In this document: piece by piece, positions 5,800 through 7,726 of the stretch
Layout: every line of letters starts with the position of its first letter
How positions within the stretch are numbered: the stretch's first letter is position 1
DNA from: Actinomycetes bacterium
GTDB taxonomy: Bacteria > Actinomycetota > Acidimicrobiia > Acidimicrobiales > RAAP-2
NCBI GenBank assembly: GCA_021791615.1
Contig: JAJYWG010000193.1
Location: 1 to 7,726, forward strand
DNA: 7,726 nt
Reading direction: 5' to 3'
Notes under the pieces: generated by a model
The model's database searches: none
The model's input: the letters and a program-made list of their open reading frames with translations, nothing else
Told to the model about the DNA's origin: nothing
Translations under genes and position numbers: made by a program

Positions 5800-6668
5800 C
5801 CATCCCCGCTACGCCGGCCGCCACCGATCACACCCTCCCACGACCCCGGAGACGTCGAGTCGCCGTGATTGCCCTCGCTGGGGTGCTGGCAGCAGCGGGG
5901 CTCGGGACGGGGCTCGCCGTCTCGCTCGGCGGCTCTCCGTCACCGACGGACGGCGCCTCGTCATCGGCGTACGACTACTACCAATCGGTCATTGGCCGCT
6001 ACGACCTCGGCTCCATGATGGGCGGCTCTGACTACGGCTGGATGATTGGCGAATCCGGGTACGCCTGGATGATGGGCGGCGCCTCCGCGCCCCAGTGGAT
6101 GCGCGGCGAGTCACTGCCCGGCTTCGTGATGGGGGGAGGCACGGATCCCGGCACGGTCATGGGCCAGCTGTTCGCGGACGCGCCGGGGCCGCGGGTGAGC
6201 CCATCTGAGGCGAGCGTGCTCGGCGACGCCGTCCCGGCGGGCGCCACTGCAGACCGGACGGCCAACCGCCTCACCTTTAGCTCCACGACGGTCCACCTGA
6301 CGGTGCTGGCCAGCCCCTCCATGCCTGCTGAGAACTTCCGCATCGCTGGCATGACCAACCCGACCGTCGTCGTGCCCAAGGGTGCCGAGGTGTCGATCGA
6401 GTTCGTGAACGCGGACTCCGACATGGCCCACGGCTTGGTCGTCACCGCCCCGGGGGCGGCGTCGTCGTGGATGCCGATGATGACCGCTCAGCCGGTGTTT
6501 TCCGGGGCAGCGCTGTGGTTCCTCGGCGAGTCGACGTTGGCTGGCATGCACGAGGGCAGGCTTAGCTTCACCGCCAGCGCCCCCGGCACCTACCAGTACC
6601 TCTGCCCGGTACCCGGCCACGCCCAGGAGGGCATGGTTGGCACCTTCATTGTCCGCAGCCAGGGCTGA
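5796..6668 (+). CDS. Membrane-anchored cupredoxin with Met-rich region (rusticyanin/sulfocyanin-like)
   Basis: A 290-residue blue-copper-type protein. A basic start (RPRRRR, 16-21) precedes one hydrophobic segment (22-44) that acts as uncleaved anchor or signal peptide, placing the rest outside the membrane. Residues 57-125 are rich in Met, Tyr, Trp and Gly, with repeated WM and MMGG motifs (M74, M75, M83, M92, M93, M102, M112, M122). The cupredoxin fold (about 165-287) shows all type 1 copper ligands: H212 in DMAHG, then C270, H275 and M280 in YLCPVPGHAQEGM. The CxxxxHxxxxM spacing resembles rusticyanin and sulfocyanin, single-electron carriers of acidophiles. The ATG overlaps the DoxX stop as ATGA with GAGGTG just upstream; a longer in-frame reading from 5688 lies inside doxX and is rejected. 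Likely roles are copper binding at the outer face or electron transfer; the sequence cannot choose. Confidence 0.93.
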   Translation: MTIPATPAATDHTLPRPRRRRVAVIALAGVLAAAGLGTGLAVSLGGSPSPTDGASSSAYDYYQSVIGRYDLGSMMGGSDYGWMIGESGYAWMMGGASAPQWMRGESLPGFVMGGGTDPGTVMGQLFADAPGPRVSPSEASVLGDAVPAGATADRTANRLTFSSTTVHLTVLASPSMPAENFRIAGMTNPTVVVPKGAEVSIEFVNADSDMAHGLVVTAPGAASSWMPMMTAQPVFSGAALWFLGESTLAGMHEGRLSFTASAPGTYQYLCPVPGHAQEGMVGTFIVRSQG

Positions 6669-6748
6669 GCCAAGCTGATGGAAAGTTGGGGGCGAATACG
6701 CAAGGCCATCGGGTCGACTCCGTCACGCGTCGCCAGCCCCCGCACCCG
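6669..6748. other. Intergenic region between convergent genes
   Basis: Eighty bases separate the cupredoxin stop from the stop of the opposing nucleotidyltransferase. GGGGGC (6688-6693) and GCCCCC (6736-6741) could pair over a long imperfect stem, but there is no T run on either side, so I do not call a terminator. Confidence 0.5.
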
Positions 6749-7361
6749 TCACCACGGGATGACTCGCAGCTTCGGCCAGTTCGTCTGCCAACGGGCCACC
6801 TTCTCCGCGTAGATCTGCTGGGATAGCTTTTCCTTGTTCGGGCGGGCCACCATGGCAAGCAGGTCGGATAAGCCGAACGGGGCGCACACGACGAAGCCGA
6901 GGCTGCCCCGACGGACCCCCACCCTCGACGCCGTCGTCGGCCAGGTAGAGATCGCCTCCTCGGTCGAGCGGGGGGTCGAGACGGCGCCCGAAGCGCGCCT
7001 CATACCAAAGATGGACCCGAGCCTCAGTGTGGCCGTCCACCACCGTCCCGATCCCCCGAAGCCGTGCCGCCACCTGCTGTTCAATCCGTTGCTCCGACTC
7101 GGCGGTGAGATCATCAGGGTCGAAATACACCAGGTCGTAATCCTTAATGCCATCGGCCGCCGCGAAACCGTGCTGCAGATTCCAGACCGTCTGGGCACCC
7201 GCGCCGGCCCCCAGATACCATCCCGGGAGCCGCACCTCGCCAGCCACGGCCAAGACTGCCTCGGCAATGGGATTCTGTGCCAACGCGTTGTTCTGCAGGT
7301 ATTCCGTCTGCCGGTCAAGGGTTAGGTTCCTCGGGATTGTTGGCAAGCACGCGAACATCAT
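6749..7361 (-). pseudogene. PF06042-type nucleotidyltransferase family protein, frameshifted
   Basis: Matches the NTP_transf_6 (PF06042, formerly DUF925) family of about 180-200 residues, predicted nucleotidyltransferases of unknown substrate. From ATG 7359-7361 the first frame encodes LPGWYLGAGAGAQTVW (45-60), GIKDYDLVYFDPDDL (71-85, with D74 and D76 as probable metal ligands) and ARVHLWYEARFGRRLDPP (114-131). At a run of six C on the minus strand (6970-6975) the homology moves to another frame: RSTEEAISTWP, then CAPFGLSDLLAMVARPNK and YAEKVARWQTNWPKLRVIPW, which is the normal family end, stopping at 6749. The first frame runs on to 6723 with unrelated sequence. One base too many or two too few in the C run explains the break, so this may be a recent mutation or a sequencing error. 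The start is uncertain: no good ribosome binding site precedes 7361, and family homology begins near LTLDRQTEYL. It is unrelated to copper and marks the right edge of the copper locus. Confidence 0.85.
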
Positions 7362-7726
7362 GACCGGCAGCCGATACCCTACTGAGGATGTAGGTACGCC
7401 CTCCCCATGGCTTCGAGGACGCGATCGAGGATCTCGTTTGCGACCTCGTTGGCACGAGCGCCTACCCTCGACGTTCCTAGCGCCATTGAACCCGTCGCTG
7501 TCCATACTTCGCCAGTTCGGAGATCCGAACAGCTCGGGTCGCGAGTTCCAGCTCATCCGCCGCCCAGGGGAAAGTCAGCCGCCCGAACACCCTACAAGAC
7601 ACCAGCCACCTAGGGAAGCGGAGCGCTGCTCGATAACAGGCGTCGAGAGGCATAGGCTCTACCCCGACAAGGGGTTCGAAGAAAGGCAGCGCTGAGGTGG
7701 AAGAAGCTCTGCCGCTCTGGAAAGAG
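7362..7726. other. No supported gene
   Basis: This 365-base stretch has open frames on both strands but none with recognisable domains, a good ribosome binding site and sensible composition together. The best minus-strand candidate is a 35-codon frame (7379-7486) encoding an amphipathic stretch, RANEVANEILDRVLEAMGRA, which ends 17 bases before the nucleotidyltransferase start; I leave it uncalled. No tRNA, repeat array or insertion-sequence end was found. Confidence 0.5.

Noticed and set aside
6688..6741. Possible bidirectional terminator between the convergent genes
   Set aside because: The stem is imperfect with a long loop and no T run on either strand.
6949..6990. Programmed ribosomal frameshift at the C run
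   Set aside because: There is no slippery heptamer of the known type or evident downstream pseudoknot, and the family is normally encoded in a single frame.
7660..7700. GGGGTTCGAAG resembling a tRNA T-loop
   Set aside because: The flanking bases do not form a T-stem, and no acceptor, D or anticodon arms are present at the right distances.

Overview
The window is GC-rich, with the codon use and protein families of an actinomycete-type bacterium. The NuoD fragment at the left edge and the rusticyanin-like cupredoxin fit the Acidimicrobiia or a relative, but this placement is tentative because no rRNA or other firm marker is present.

The core, about 688-6668, is a copper-handling locus of two divergent transcription units around a shared control region (about 5014-5170). 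Leftward run a small SHOCT-domain membrane protein, a CsoR-type Cu(I) repressor, a DUF2892 membrane protein, an unnamed 83-residue Met/Cys-rich membrane protein, and a Cu(I)-exporting P1B-type ATPase that carries two cupredoxin domains at its N terminus. The first four genes are chained by ATGA/ATGA/GTGA stop-start overlaps; the ATPase follows after about 95 bases with its own ribosome binding site. Rightward run a DoxX/DoxD-like membrane protein and, overlapping its stop codon, a membrane-anchored cupredoxin with a Met-rich stretch and a complete type 1 copper site. A perfect TACCCC-TGC-GGGGTA palindrome in the control region matches the known form of CsoR operators. It partly overlaps a perfect 13-bp inverted repeat, so copper control of both directions by the locus's own CsoR is the simplest model.

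Both flanks are damaged. On the left (1-569, minus strand) is a nuoD piece lacking its 5' end and carrying two mutually compensating frameshifts, one of them exactly at a perfect 17-bp hairpin. On the right (6749-7361, minus strand) is a PF06042-type nucleotidyltransferase broken by a frameshift in a run of six C. Bases 7362-7726 hold no gene I can support.

Working model (inference): excess Cu(I) releases CsoR; the ATPase exports copper, perhaps with its own cupredoxins collecting it and the small membrane proteins assisting; the cupredoxin and DoxX-like protein act at the outer face of the membrane in copper binding or electron transfer.
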